Shown in pieces: positions 31,128 to 42,180 of a DNA stretch of 64,000 bases. Source of the DNA: Dactylorhiza incarnata (lineage: Eukaryota > Streptophyta > Magnoliopsida > Asparagales > Orchidaceae); contig JAWHQI010000509.1 in assembly GCA_033032865.1 (NCBI GenBank), positions 372,001-436,000 on the forward strand, written 5' to 3'. Position numbers and translations under genes: made by a program. The notes under the pieces were generated by a model that saw only the letters and a list, made by a program, of their open reading frames with translations, made no database searches and was not told the DNA's origin. Every line of letters begins with the position of its first letter. Position 1 is the first letter of the stretch.

Positions 31128-31942
31128 ATTGTATTGCTATATTCACCTCTTCTGGTTGCATTTTTCAGGAACAGTCGACGAGCCGTATTATTGGTAGAGG
31201 GAAGCTGCGTGGTGGCGTCTATGTCCTGGACGAAGTTTCCCACCTTGCTTGTACTGCGGCCTCCACCAAATTCCTGGATCTTCATTATCGTCATGGTCAT
31301 CCATCTATGCAGGTCATGCGTCGTCTGTATCCTGAGCTTGGGAAAGTTTCCCCTCTTAGTTGTGAGTCTTGTTTGTTTGCTAAACTAGACAGAGTTAGCT
31401 ATAGTCCTCGTCTTGATGCTCGTGCTTTTGCACCTTTTGATTTACTTCATTCAGATGTTTGGGGACCGTGTCCTGTTCATACGTTGTTAGGGCACAAGTA
31501 TTATGCCACTTTCATTGATGATTTTTCTCGTATGACTTGGGTTTATTTAATGAAAAATCGTTCTGAGCTACCTTCTATTTTTCAAAACTTATGGAATGAA
31601 ATATTTACTCAATTTTCTGTCTGTGTTAAGCGTCTTCGTACTGATAATGGCCGGGAATACCTGTCTCAGTCTATGTCTACCTTTCTTTCTGACAAAGGCA
31701 TAATCCACCAAACCAGTTGCCCGGATACCCCTCAACAAAATGGTGTTGCCGAACGCAAAAATCGGCATCTCCTTGAAGTCACCAGGGCAATCCTCCACCA
31801 CAAACACGTACCCAAACACTTCTTGGGGATGTCGTACTTACTGTTGCACACCTTATTAATCATCTTCCCACTCACATCCTTCAGGGGGAGACACCCTACC
31901 ACACTCTCTATCCTGACCATCACGGTCCCCTCCTCCCTTTGA
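31097..31942 (+). pseudogene. Copia integrase
   Basis: The GAG-pre-integrase zinc region (LHYRHGHPSMQVMRRLYPEL, CESCLFAK) is followed by the integrase core with Asp in HSDVWGPCP, Asp in RTDNGREY and Glu in NGVAERKNRHLLE. The catalytic triad is thus present, but the frame shifts near 31830 and continues in another frame. Confidence 0.9.
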
Positions 31943-33163
31943 AGGTATTTGGGTGTGTCTGCTATGTTCGGGATGCTCGTCCCTCTGTCTCCAAACTTGA
32001 TCCTCGTGCCTTGAAATGTATCTTCCTCGGCTACTCTCGGACCACTAAAGGATATCGGTGTTGCTCTCCTGATCTCCACCGATACATCCTTTCCTCTGAT
32101 GTCGTCTTCCGGGAGTCCGACCATTATCTCTCTCCTGGACCCTCTCATCCTGATCCCTCTCTTGATGCTCTATTGGTCCCTAGGCATGAACCTGCTATCA
32201 TTTCACCGACTGATCTGTTGTCCCCCCCTGTGGGGGCAAGTTTACTCCCGTCGCTCTTTTGATAATACAGTGGTGCCACCACCTCAGCCTCCCTCTGTTA
32301 CCGATAATGCGATGACTGTTCCTCCGGATGAACCTGTTACTGTACCTACTATTATTCTGCCATCTAGCCCAGAGGTTCCTATTGCAGTCCGAAAAGGAAT
32401 CCGGACTTGTCGGGAGAAACCGCTCTATGTTAACTCTTACCAGGGCTTGTCTGCTTTTCATAGAGCGCTGAAATCGACTCTTGATCGATATCATCTAACA
32501 TCGACCTTGGCGGAGGCCAGAGCTCATCCTGGCTGGGCGGCAGCCATGCATGACGAATTGACTGCTCTCCAACAGAACAATACATGGGACCTGGTTCCCT
32601 TACCTCCCGGCAAGAAGGCAATTGGATGCAAATGGATATATTCTGTCAAAGTGAATGTTGATGGTTCTCTGGACCGCCTAAAAGCCCGCCTGGTTGCCAA
32701 AGGTTATGCTCAGACTTATGGCGTGGATTATGATGAAACATTCGCTCCAGTTGCGAAGATGTCCTCTCTTCGAATACTCCTTTCACTTATTGCCTTCCGC
32801 CAGTGGGCCTTACACCAGTTGGATATTAAGAATGCTTTTCTCCATGGGCTCCTGGATGAGGAAGTTTATATGGAACAACCTCCTGGGTTCGTTGCTGAGG
32901 GGGAACGTAACAAGGTGTGCCGTCTCCTAGCGTCCTTATATGGATTGAAACAATCCCCTCGGGCTTGGTTTGCTCGGTTCCGAGCTGTTGCTACCCAGTT
33001 TGGGCTTACCAAGAGTACTAAAGACTCGTCTCTCTTTTATCAGAACTCCTCGGATGGTACTATTCTGCTACTGGTATATGTTGATGATATTGTTATAGTC
33101 TTCATGCCGAAAGCAAACCTTTTGAATCACCAGAGAAGTACTGTAGAATTGTTGGAAAATTAA
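31939..33163 (+). pseudogene. Copia integrase C-terminus and reverse transcriptase, internally deleted
   Basis: It begins KVFGCVCYVRD (31942) and LDPRALKCIFLGYS, shifts frame between 32099 and 32262, then continues into RT: WAAAMHDELTALQQNNTWDL, KARLVAKGYAQTYGVDYDETF, LDIKNAFLHGLLDEEVYMEQ and the catalytic YVDDIVI near 33078. Just after this box about 90 residues normally found before the KYCRIVGKLNYL segment are missing and the frame changes. This deletion removes part of the polymerase, so RT should be inactive. Confidence 0.9.
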
Positions 33164-33174
33164 ACTACCTCATC

Positions 33175-33810
33175 ATGACTCATCCGGACATTGCTTGTGC
33201 GATTGGTAAGGTCAGTCAGTTCATGGCGGCTCCAACTATGTCTCAGTGGGAGTTCGTTCTCCGGATTATCAGATACGTGAACAAGGATCCTGGTTTGGGA
33301 ATATCATACAAGAGTCGAGGTCATTCCGATCTAGAGGCATACAGTGACTCTGACTGGGCAGGATGCTTAGCCACCCGAAAATCAACCACGGGATTCACTG
33401 TCTTTATGGGCGGCAATCTTATCTCCTGGAAGAGCAAGAAAAAAACCACAGTTGCCAGATCTAGTGCTGAGGCAGAATATCGGGCTATGTCCCACACTGT
33501 TGCTGAGATCATGTGGGTGAGGCAGATTCTCAGTGAAATTGGGTATCCCGTTCAAGATCCCACTCCTCTATGGTGTGACAATCAAGCTGCAATCCAGATA
33601 GCCACGAATCCCGTGTTTCATGAACGCACAAAGCACATAGAGGTCGACTGCCACTTTGTTAGAGAAAAGTATGAAGAAGGTCTTGTTTCGCTAAAGCATG
33701 TGAAGACCGGAGATCAAGTTGCAGACATTCTTACGAAAGGGGTTACGGGGACTCGAATGAACTATATATGTAACAAGTTGGGTCTGAGAAGTTCCCATGA
33801 TCCAACTTGA
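33175..33810 (+). CDS. Copia RNase H segment
   Basis: An open frame of 211 codons contains MTHPDIACAIGKVSQFM, then the RNase H acidic positions in EAYSDSDWAGC, SSAEAEY and CDNQAAI, the TKHIEVDCHFVREK block and DQVADILTKG. The nominal ATG at 33175 is internal. The frame belonged to one polyprotein and is separated from RT by the deletion and frameshift. Confidence 0.9.
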   Translation: MTHPDIACAIGKVSQFMAAPTMSQWEFVLRIIRYVNKDPGLGISYKSRGHSDLEAYSDSDWAGCLATRKSTTGFTVFMGGNLISWKSKKKTTVARSSAEAEYRAMSHTVAEIMWVRQILSEIGYPVQDPTPLWCDNQAAIQIATNPVFHERTKHIEVDCHFVREKYEEGLVSLKHVKTGDQVADILTKGVTGTRMNYICNKLGLRSSHDPT

Positions 33811-33817
33811 GGGGGAG
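33808..33817 (+). other. Polypurine tract of the copia element
   Basis: TGAGGGGGAG overlaps the RNase H stop and abuts the LTR start. Confidence 0.9.
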
Positions 33818-33934
33818 TGTTATTAGACATATTAGTCTCACACCTTGTACCACCACATTATCCTTCATGCTTGGTATAAATAAAGGGTGAGACCTCCATA
33901 TGAGGTAGTCAGTTTTTCTCCCAATCCCGTAACA
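33818..33934 (+). repeat. 3' LTR of the copia element (117 bp)
   Basis: TGTTATTAGA to CCCGTAACA, followed by the AGCTT target duplication. Confidence 0.95.
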
Positions 33935-34351
33935 AGCTTGAACCTAACCCATTTGATAATCAGGCAACAAAATATCAAGCTAAATAACATAATTTTTTCT
34001 TATAAAATGATGCAATCTTTGCATCCCCAGGCCCTCGCTGCGCAGGGATGCCTTTGTGCACCGGGCTGCCCTTTTTTGATGCAATCTTTGCATCCTAAAT
34101 ATGATTGAGTTATAAATAGGTCATTTTTTAGTTTTCATGCTAATCGATAACAAAGGACATTGGATGAGTAATACTATGGACATAATTTGATCAAGATCCA
34201 TCCAGAAATGCTGGATCATAATAATTTGAGCACCTCAACATATTAGACCATAATAAGGGATTTGACACAAACCAGTTTAGATCATACTCCTCGTAGCTGA
34301 TAGCTACACGTCATAAGTGGGACATCATTCCAAGTTCATCATGAATAGCAT

Positions 34352-34693
34352 GATGGAAAAATAGCATCGAATCCAATGCAATACAGGTGCAGGAATCAGA
34401 AGCTCTGATACCACTGACGGAAAAACAAGGGCCGAACCTTCATTGTGTATTTGCAGGTAAGATTAAAGATGAAGTGAAGGGAAAGGGAAGAGGAAGATGA
34501 TAAAGGCGATATTGCATTCAGAAATTCATATATTGCTTGATAGTCTAGGGGATACATTTATAGTAGAAGCAATAGAATATAAAGGGTCACATATAATTAA
34601 TACATTGCACTGTCCCAATATATGCGACTCTTTGTTTTTCAATTACATTTAATGCCATTAATATTCTGGTGGTTCATTTCTCCAATATAGCAT
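34352..34693 (-). mobile_element. 342-bp insertion with 7-bp direct repeat ATAGCAT
   Basis: It is absent from unit 2, where GAATAGCATACCATAGG is uninterrupted (near 38932). ATAGCAT occurs at 34345-34351 and 34687-34693. On the minus strand the insert has a TATA-like CTATAAATG, and later GTGGTATCAGAGC after CCGTCA, which looks like an LTR end plus primer-binding site followed by ~60 bp. It may be a truncated LTR/TRIM-type element. No coding sequence. Confidence 0.75.
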
Positions 34694-34820
34694 ACCATAG
34701 GCTCAGACATGTGATGTATATAGACTGACAACAACCGATGACTACATTTATTTTGTTCTTCATATTTCTTTTTATATTTAGTATTAGATGTTTTATTTCG
34801 TTCTTTGCTTTTCCATTTTA

Positions 34821-35685
34821 TCTATTTCCATGGTGTGATGTCGTTAGAGCCAAACTCTCTGCCGCTCGGCCCAGATTCATCCTTGTCGACCTCACAAACC
34901 TAGCATATCTCCTTCCCCGTCGACCTCATAGCCGCATAAATCCTTCCCTATCGATCTTTTCAGCAGGATACTCGCACGTCAACATCCCATCCACGGTTAA
35001 CTGGAGTTTCTCCCTTTCACGGTTTCACCCTACCCTAACCTGCTCTAGCAAAGCCGTCTTCAGCAAATCCTCCACACCTCCAGGTCGCAAGCCCACTCTC
35101 CCTTATCATATTCAAGCACATATATGACTTGATTAACCTCTTCCAGCAGCCTCACTAAAGGTTTATAATTCCTGATTTTCCGCTCGTCAAAATATCATAA
35201 TCTTAATGTTTTCCCTGCCAGCACAACAAATCAACCCCTAATCGGAGCAAATTTGGCTTCATCTCGTGGATCCACGCCTACCGCCGCTACCGGATCAACA
35301 TGTTTGTGACTATATTCTCTTGTGTTTATTATTTCTTTATTAAATATTGGAAAACATAATATATATGTTTGGGTAGCTTGACACATTTGTGTGTTTCATT
35401 ACATTTTCATATCGTCCTATAAATCTCATTTGTGAAAGTTGTACTGGAAAGCACTTTATGCGAACACTAATGTGATCTTGCTTGTGGATGTGAAAGTATT
35501 GCGAAGCTTGAGTCGATTTGCTAAAGTTATAAAATTTATTTGCTAAAACCTTTATTTCCTGATCAAAATTGAACTTTACTCACACATCATTTAGATTGGG
35601 ATTGCATGAGTCCATCCTTCACATTTACTTAGGCTTGCATTAGTGTCGGCACATCCCACACAGCCTACCCTGCGTCACTATAAGG
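34821..35685 (+). repeat. 3' half of the old gypsy LTR, copy in unit 2
   Basis: It matches 20014-20865, ending CCTGCGTCA, which is the best preserved LTR end of the three copies and agrees with the end at 16591. Confidence 0.85.
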
Positions 35686-36245
35686 GTTGTTTACTCAATA
35701 TAATTTCTAAACCATTGTCAAACCCAAGTTATAATGCATGGAGTACCAGACATGCCTGCCTGCATTAATTTTCCAGCCACCTTGGAAAGCATGAGCTGTC
35801 CAGGAATGCACAAACTGCCCCAACCATTACAGCTTGTAAAAATTATAAATTGAGGTTGATCGTCGAGGAAATGACACTTTTGGAACTCATACCCTCTCAT
35901 GATCGATTGAAAATTTTGTTAATGGAGGGGAAATTATTATACAATCCATAGTTGAAGGCAAAACCTCTAGTAATAAAATATTTCCCAGCCTTTTATTTTG
36001 TTTCGTTTCCAACTGGCAACATTGTTGTAACTTAGTATTTGGAACTTCACATATTTTCCTGCAATTTTAAGCTTCAAAATCTACAGCAATTAATTCTATG
36101 CGCACAATATCAATGAAAATAAAAGAAACGAATATATAGATACATATACATAAGATCACCATGCATAAAATGTTCCTTATACCTTACATGCTTCAGAAAT
36201 CACAAACGTGAAGAATTAAAATCAAGGCATGGCTTTTGGACTTAC

Positions 36246-36566
36246 CACATCGATGTTATCGAAATTTTCATCCCAATATTCATTAAATTTTCTCTCCAGC
36301 AAATCCTCTAAATTGGTATATGCTTCGCAATCCTCAAAACTTTGTTTGTTATTGAGTACCCAATCTCGTCCTTTTCCATTGACCTATATGAAAAATAAGT
36401 AAACTATGCCTTTAAAAATTACAATTTTCCAGAAATCTGGCATAAAAGATACCTATTGAAATAACCAATTATCTAGGAATACCATCATATCTGTAACATC
36501 TGAAACTCCGATGACTCCACATCCCACATCTCCATTGTGCTTCATTCCACCGACTCGCTTGTATGC
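36246..36566 (-). pseudogene. MORC-family ATPase, two C-terminal exons (tandem unit 2)
   Basis: Exons 36566-36483 and 36383-36246 are open and spliced like the unit 1 copy. One visible coding change turns the Trp of EDWLER into Leu. This copy is the one collinear with the upstream MORC exons at 42.9-48.5 kb on the minus strand: the exon ending CNERLIE joins in frame to AYKRVGGM. Because the upstream exons are damaged, the locus is treated as a pseudogene. Confidence 0.82.
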
Positions 36567-36830
36567 CTAGGTAAGGAACAACACGATGAATTCAGAAGAA
36601 TCACAATGTTTATATATATATATATATATATATTAACTGCTAAAGATAATATCTTGAAAGTATAGAAAGTGTACACACAAATGTATGTGATAACTTTTAG
36701 AAACGAATCGAGATTGTTGAAAAAGCAGAATTCATCAACCTCTCAAAAATAACTTCATCACTATCAATGGTTTCAATAAAAAACATGTTTTGAGTAAGAT
36801 TTAGGGGGTCGGTGATGCGATATTTTCTTG

Positions 36831-38130
36831 TGCAAAAGGCTTAAGAACTAAAATATAACAAGAACAAGAATCATAGAGAGAGAGAAAGAGACAAAGAGAA
36901 GAGAGAGAGACATAGACTAAAAGGAGAAAACACTAAGTTCATTCATCATATCATATCCCAAGCCTTCCACATATTGTACCTTTTATAGGAAATCCAAGCT
37001 GGTTGGAAGGAAAGTATATTCAAGAAAGCGAAATTACGCAAGTGTCGTTAAGAGCTTTTAACAAATAAAACATTCTCCCCGCCCTTGTAACCAACATCCC
37101 TATTTGTGGAACGCAACAATTGTGTCCCTTCAAAGAATCTGTGTCCTCAAGGATTGAGCAAGATGATGACCCATTTCCACCATTTGGGGATCCTTGGGAA
37201 TGACCATGCGACGATAAAGTACAGACCGATGGAAACACCGGTGGTGCTGTGATGGAGGAATGGAGAGCGGTCGGTGGGGGAGGTGTGGAGTGGCTTGTAG
37301 ACGGTGGATGTGAGATGTATCCAATGGGCATTCGTGCTCTTCTTCATTATTGGCCCTTTTCTTCGAATTCCAAACTTGTGGTCTTCCTAGTCTTTCTCGT
37401 TGTCGCAATCATAGGAAAGCCATGCCAGGCCTCTTTTCTCCCTCCTTGAGAACTTTAGTGGTCAACAAGCGCAACCGATGCAAAGGCCTCGACCGCTTGA
37501 TCTTGGACTCCTCTCCTTGGATTACTTTGCAAGAAGAGATCCTTCCCTTGGGTGGATGATCTAGGGAGGATTTTTCTTTGGCTTCGTTAGAAGATTGTAA
37601 TCTAATTGGGGCTGCAGATTGAGAGGCAGTTGAGTGGATTGAGGGCAAAAGAGTAATTTGTTGTAGATAAGACAATGTTCTTGGTATATACCACCTGGGT
37701 GATTCAGGAACATGGGTAAGGAGGTCATGTCGCTCTTGTGTCCTTTGCAGCTCTGAGTCGAGAAACATGATGAATTTCTGGATGAGGGCACAATGGTGAT
37801 CATCGTGAGTCTTCATGAAGCCAGAATAGGAAGCAGATGCGGAACCGTCCATGGTCAATTATTCTAATACTAATTCATGTGATCTTTTCTTGCGTGGCGA
37901 AGAATTGGTGCCTACCGGCTCTGATCTGCGGACAAGAGGCTTAAGAACTAATGCACAACCAGAACACGAATCATAGAGAGAGACGTAGACTAGAAGGAGA
38001 ACTAATTTCATTCATTATATCATATCCCAACCCTTCTTTATAGTGTACCTTTAATAGGAAATCAGCCGAAGAGTATATTCAAGAAAGCCTGAAATTACCC
38101 AAGTGTCATTAACAACTCTCTTAACAAACA
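36831..38130 (-). mobile_element. Short non-autonomous LTR retrotransposon (unit 2)
   Basis: It is the copy of 27706-29017, with LTRs at 36831-37067 and 37927-38130. The GA microsatellite in the 3' LTR is shorter than in unit 1. Confidence 0.75.
37409..37852 (-). CDS. gag-like ORF of the short LTR element, unit 2
   Basis: It encodes 147 residues, starting MDGSASASYSGFMKTHDDHH, the same protein as 28293-28739 with a few substitutions and one residue fewer near the C-terminus. The frame has stayed open in both units since the duplication. Function unknown. Confidence 0.45.
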   Translation of the reverse strand: MDGSASASYSGFMKTHDDHHCALIQKFIMFLDSELQRTQERHDLLTHVPESPRWYIPRTLSYLQQITLLPSIHSTASQSAAPIRLQSSNEAKEKSSLDHPPKGRISSCKVIQGEESKIKRSRPLHRLRLLTTKVLKEGEKRPGMAFL

Positions 38131-38164
38131 AAATGACTTCTTTTCCCTTGTATCAAACATCTAT

Positions 38165-38305
38165 ATTTTTGGAATATATCAGTGGGGTTGTGTTGAGAGG
38201 AAGAGGGAGGGAAAGAGAAAGAGAGAGGGGAAGAGGTAGTGAGAGGGAGAAAGAGAGATTTGAACCTAGACTGGAAAGAATATTGTACCATCTAAGCTAA
38301 TGCAT
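38165..38305 (-). mobile_element. tRNA-derived SINE (unit 2)
   Basis: A box at 38299-38288 and B box at 38266-38255 on the minus strand, identical to the unit 1 copy. Confidence 0.65.
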
Positions 38306-39066
38306 GTTGTTTCTTAGTGTGTCTTTAACTTGATGTTGTTTCATTGCCTAAAGATCTTACATTTACGAAAAACAAGCGAGCATAAAGACTGCATTTGCAC
38401 TATTTCATATAATGCCTTCAAATTTTAACTAACAGATACCAGGAATGGCCAACTTACATAAATTAAGGGTATTTTGGGTCAAACTCAGTCAACTTGTTTG
38501 CCAACCAACTCATTCATACTCAGCTTGAACCTAACCCATTTGATAATCAGGCAACTAAATATCAAGCTAAATAACATAATTTTTTCTTATAAAATGATGC
38601 AATCTTTGCATCCCCGGACCCTCGCTGCGCAGGGATGCCTTTTTGGACCGAGCTGCCCTTTTTTTGATGCAATCTTTGCATCCCAAATATGATTGAGTTA
38701 TAAATAGGTCATTTTTTAGTTTTCATGCTAATTGATAACAAAGGACATTGGATGAGTAATACTATGGACATAATTTGATCAAGAGCCATCCTGAAATGCT
38801 GGATCATAATAATTTGAGTACCTCAACATATTAGACCATAATAAGGGATTTGGCACAAACCAGTTTAGATCATACTCCTCGTAGCTGATAGCTACACGTC
38901 ATAAGTGGGACATCATTCCAAGTTCATCATGAATAGCATACCATAGGCTCAGACATGTGATGTATATAGACTGACAACAACCGATGACTACATTTATTTT
39001 GTTCTTCATATTTATTTTTATATTTAGTATTAGATGTTTTATTTCGTTATTTGCTTTTCCATTTTA

Positions 39067-39766
39067 TGCACTAATTATTTTTATTGTAGTACTGGTTATT
39101 TTCCCTTCCGAGTCCCATTTTTATTTTGAGTTTGATCGTTTTATTTTGCGCCTCAACGCTAGTTTGAGGTGTTTGTTTGAGGAGTTTAGTAGCTTTCTAT
39201 GATCAAAGGCCAAGCACACTTATAGCTTACCTTGCCAGGTGTCTTTCTTATCCCGAGTGATTGTTTCCTATGTAGTCTTGGTAGTAGTCGATCCTTAATA
39301 TCTTTGATAAAAATTTGCATTGGATGTAAGTTGTAACACTATTTAATGTATTTCCAATATTTATTATGCATTTTTTATAACTCATATTATCTCATGCAAA
39401 AAACATCCTAAGCATAATATTGCAGTTAATAGCTGGTCAAAATATAATAAAATAGCTTCCACATCAATGTAAGGTGGTAAGAACACTTAAATAGGTAAAC
39501 ACCAAACTAATCCAAATCCAATGTAGCCAAATGTTGCTCACTGGCACAATCACTACCAAGTTCACTGAAGTGTATATAGGAAAAAATAATCCGGATATGC
39601 ATTGTGATAAATTGAGTAAAATAAATGACAATGAGTTTAAATGAAAACTAGTGTAAGAGAAGTGAGATGACCATATCACGTGAGGCAATATCATTTCTTT
39701 AGATCGTATATTTTAAGGTATCAAATAATTGTGAGACACATAGGGGAGTTCTCCTCTACCGATCTA
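39067..39766. other. No gene; probably includes the LTR of the copia relic that follows
   Basis: A+T-rich. The segment before 39767 should be an LTR end (...GATCTACA) but no second copy is available to set its limits. Confidence 0.4.
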
Positions 39767-40620
39767 CATGTTATCAGAGACGAAGGTCTCCTTCTTTGGC
39801 TGATCCTACGAGTGTTTTCAACAGGCTTTCATGGCGTGCTGGTCGATCAACTTTCTTTCTTGGTTTCATTCATGCGTCTAGATTTATTTCGTTGCAGAGG
39901 CTCAAGAGGATCGACCGTCATCTGGATATTTTTCACGTGCGGGACGTGTGCCGGTTTATTCTTCATTACTGAGGCTCGAGAGGATCGAACATCAACATCA
40001 TGGATTTGGCGCATGATGATCCGACTGTAGGTTGCCCAACTGGTTCTTCTGCTATTATTGGCAGGGGATCTAGTTGTCGGCAGCAATCTCCTAGGGCTGA
40101 CTAGTTCTGCTACTATTGACATGGAATCTAGCTATTGGCAGCAATCTCATAAATCTGATGGAATTTACCAATCTTGGACTTTTTGTTTGTTGTGGTTTCG
40201 TTGTTTGTCTGTCAACTACCATTACCATAGCTTCTACCATGGGTAATCCCAAGAACAAAACCATGTTGAATCGGACATCAATCACTAATGTGACTCATTC
40301 TCAACTCACAACCCACAAATTAGAAGGAAAAAACTACCAACTGTGGAAAAATGATGTTCCGATGAGGTTAAAGGGTCACAACAAGACAAATCACCTCAGT
40401 ATTGATCCCCTCTTGAGTCCTCTCAAGAAGGTGCAAATTGCACATGACTGATGCTAACTTGGTGATTCTCATGTGGGATAGTATGGACACTCATGTGTCA
40501 ACTATGGTTTCTTATTGCTCTAGTGTGAAGCAACTTTGAACCTATTTGGGCATGCTTTATTCGGGAAGGAATACTGTGAGTCGCATATATGAGGTGTCTC
40601 AAACATGGAGTGGAAATGCT
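39767..40620 (+). pseudogene. Copia-type gag relic with primer-binding-site remnant
   Basis: TGTTATCAGAGAC at 39767 resembles a primer-binding site with one mismatch. A frame at 40230-40451 encodes TTHKLEGKNYQLWKNDVPMR and LKGHNKTNHL, the N-terminal copia gag (UBN2-type) pattern. The protein continues after a frameshift (DANLVILMWDSMDTHVSTMV) to about 40620. Stops and frameshifts are present and pol is absent. Confidence 0.72.
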
Positions 40621-41339
40621 ATAGGAGTTGTGTGAAAGTTAAAGACTAAGCAGAACTTATAGGAAGCAGGTGACCTTTCTGGTTTTCTTGTTTCTTCCGT
40701 ATATGTTTGCTTATAAATTGTGTTATCACCTTATTAGCTTATGTTGGAAAAATCCTGAAAGCTAATCAGTAATCGCCCAAATAAAATTCAAGTTTGTTTA
40801 GTTTTTGATTCTCTTCTTACATGCTCCTATTATTTTTAAAGAAAAATGAGTAGATATAAAATCCAAACATTCTCCATATTCAATATACTTTTAATGTTAA
40901 ACCTGAATGAGAAGAAATGCCAACTTATTCTTATGTTAGTAATATGTAGACAATTTCAGATTGATATTTCTAGTTTATGTAGGACCCTTACTTAGTGATG
41001 AATTTGAGTATTATTCTGTTGTTGAAAGAAGACTGCCCAAATGTTCAATAATTTTTCATGGTTGTAAGTCTTGTATTACAGTTATCCTATAGTTTGGGTT
41101 TCTTCTATTCCAATCTTTCTTTTAGTGCTATTATAGTGTTCCTTATTTTCTAGTTCTAATACCTCTATTTTTACACATCTTTGATTCATTAATATTAATA
41201 TGATGCTAAAGATTTAATTTGAAAAACGCATGAAATGCAAAAAAATCCTCAAATTATTTTCATCTCACTGTTGTATGCAAAGATATAGAATAATATGTGA
41301 TTGTTTATTAAATAGTATGCAGGTTCCAATGGCTGTCCT
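40621..41339. other. No gene recognised
   Basis: A+T-rich sequence without a motif. On the minus strand it lies in the MORC intron between the exon at 42.90 kb and the exons in unit 2. Confidence 0.45.
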
Positions 41340-42180
41340 TTTTTTAACGTGTACAACCCGTATTCAGCGAGTAGACCTAATAGTGATCTGACTCGCTCAG
41401 GGTAGGGTGAGGCGAGTACGCCCCCCACCCCCCCACCCCCTCTTTTCTCGACGACCTGGCATCTTATCGACGACATGATTTCTCCTCTCGACGATATGAG
41501 TGCAGTTAGTCTAGACGATGTGAACAGCTCGTCCCGACGACAAAGCTCCTTCTCGCCCAGGGCGAGACCAGTAGGTTCAGCCTCAAGCGAGCTCGCCACA
41601 GGAGAACTCGCCCTCGACGAGTAGAATATGACCTAGTCGCTTCAGCTGCACTCGCTCGAGGGAGCGAGGCGAGTTCGGGTCAACCCGACCCACCAATCCT
41701 CCCTCACTATCTGCATACCAGCGGGGGCTGCGATTAGTATTTACGAAAAGACGTGAGGAGTTGTTCGCAGACCATTTGGGTCTGCATATAGTAATTTGGT
41801 TAAGGCGGAGGAAGCTATCCGCGGGCCATTATGACTATTTTGCCCTTGGAAGAATTTGCCTATAAATATGACTCATTATGTCTCAGATCAGCACGGATCC
41901 ACACCCAAGAGAGCCTGAACTCTCCTCACGTTCTTGTGATATCTGAGACACAGGCTCAGCCTTTGGTTTTTGGGAGGGAAAATCAAGTAGGATTTCCGGG
42001 TAGTGGCGTGACCTCCTCGCTGCGGCCAGTGAGTCCATTCTTAGGCAACTACCTACCACTCTGAGAGGGCCAGTTCTCAGCTCGAAATACTTGACCTACG
42101 GATCTGACGAATAGAGAAGTAACTCAAACTACTTCCCAAGTCTCGAACATAGTTGGACCGGTACCCGGGTTCTATTAACA
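41340..42180 (+). repeat. LTR-like sequence, left copy
   Basis: The sequence contains TGCCTATAAATATGACTC near 41860 as a TATA box and ends CGGGTTCTATTAACA at 42180. From 41555 it is mirrored in the right palindrome arm. The part 41340-41554 (CTCGACGACC-type repeats) is outside the palindrome. The left limit is uncertain and there is no primer-binding site after it, so it is a solo or orphan LTR. Confidence 0.5.

Larger units (their letters stand above)
29411..33934 (+). mobile_element. Full-length Ty1/copia element, 4.52 kb, with 5-bp target duplication
   Basis: LTRs of 120 and 117 bp (29411-29530, 33818-33934) flank gag, protease, integrase, RT and RNase H in copia order (integrase before RT). 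AGCTT occurs at 29406-29410 and 33935-33939, a clean target-site duplication. The same place in unit 2 (near 38521) reads CTCAGCTTGAACC without an insertion. The LTRs differ by about four substitutions and one 3-bp indel. Coding is broken by a stop, frameshifts and an internal RT deletion, so it is non-autonomous. Confidence 0.96.
20012..34818 (+). repeat. Tandem duplication, unit 1 (enlarged by insertions)
   Basis: It starts at TTATCTATTTCCATGG and ends at TTGCTTTTCCATTTTA. It is collinear with unit 2 (34819-39066) except for three insertions: the chromovirus plus a ~110-bp flank repeat, the copia with its 5-bp duplication, and a 342-bp element. Subtracting these from 14.8 kb leaves about 4.25 kb, the size of unit 2, which confirms the alignment. 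Divergence between units over the MORC exons is about 3-4% by eye. Confidence 0.9.
34819..39066 (+). repeat. Tandem duplication, unit 2 (no large insertions)
   Basis: It starts at ATCTATTTCCATGG and ends TTGCTTTTCCATTTTA, after which TGCACTAATT is unique. The junction with unit 1 shares only a few bases (TTA) between the two ends, so it looks like microhomology-mediated joining. It keeps the ancestral arrangement. Confidence 0.9.
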
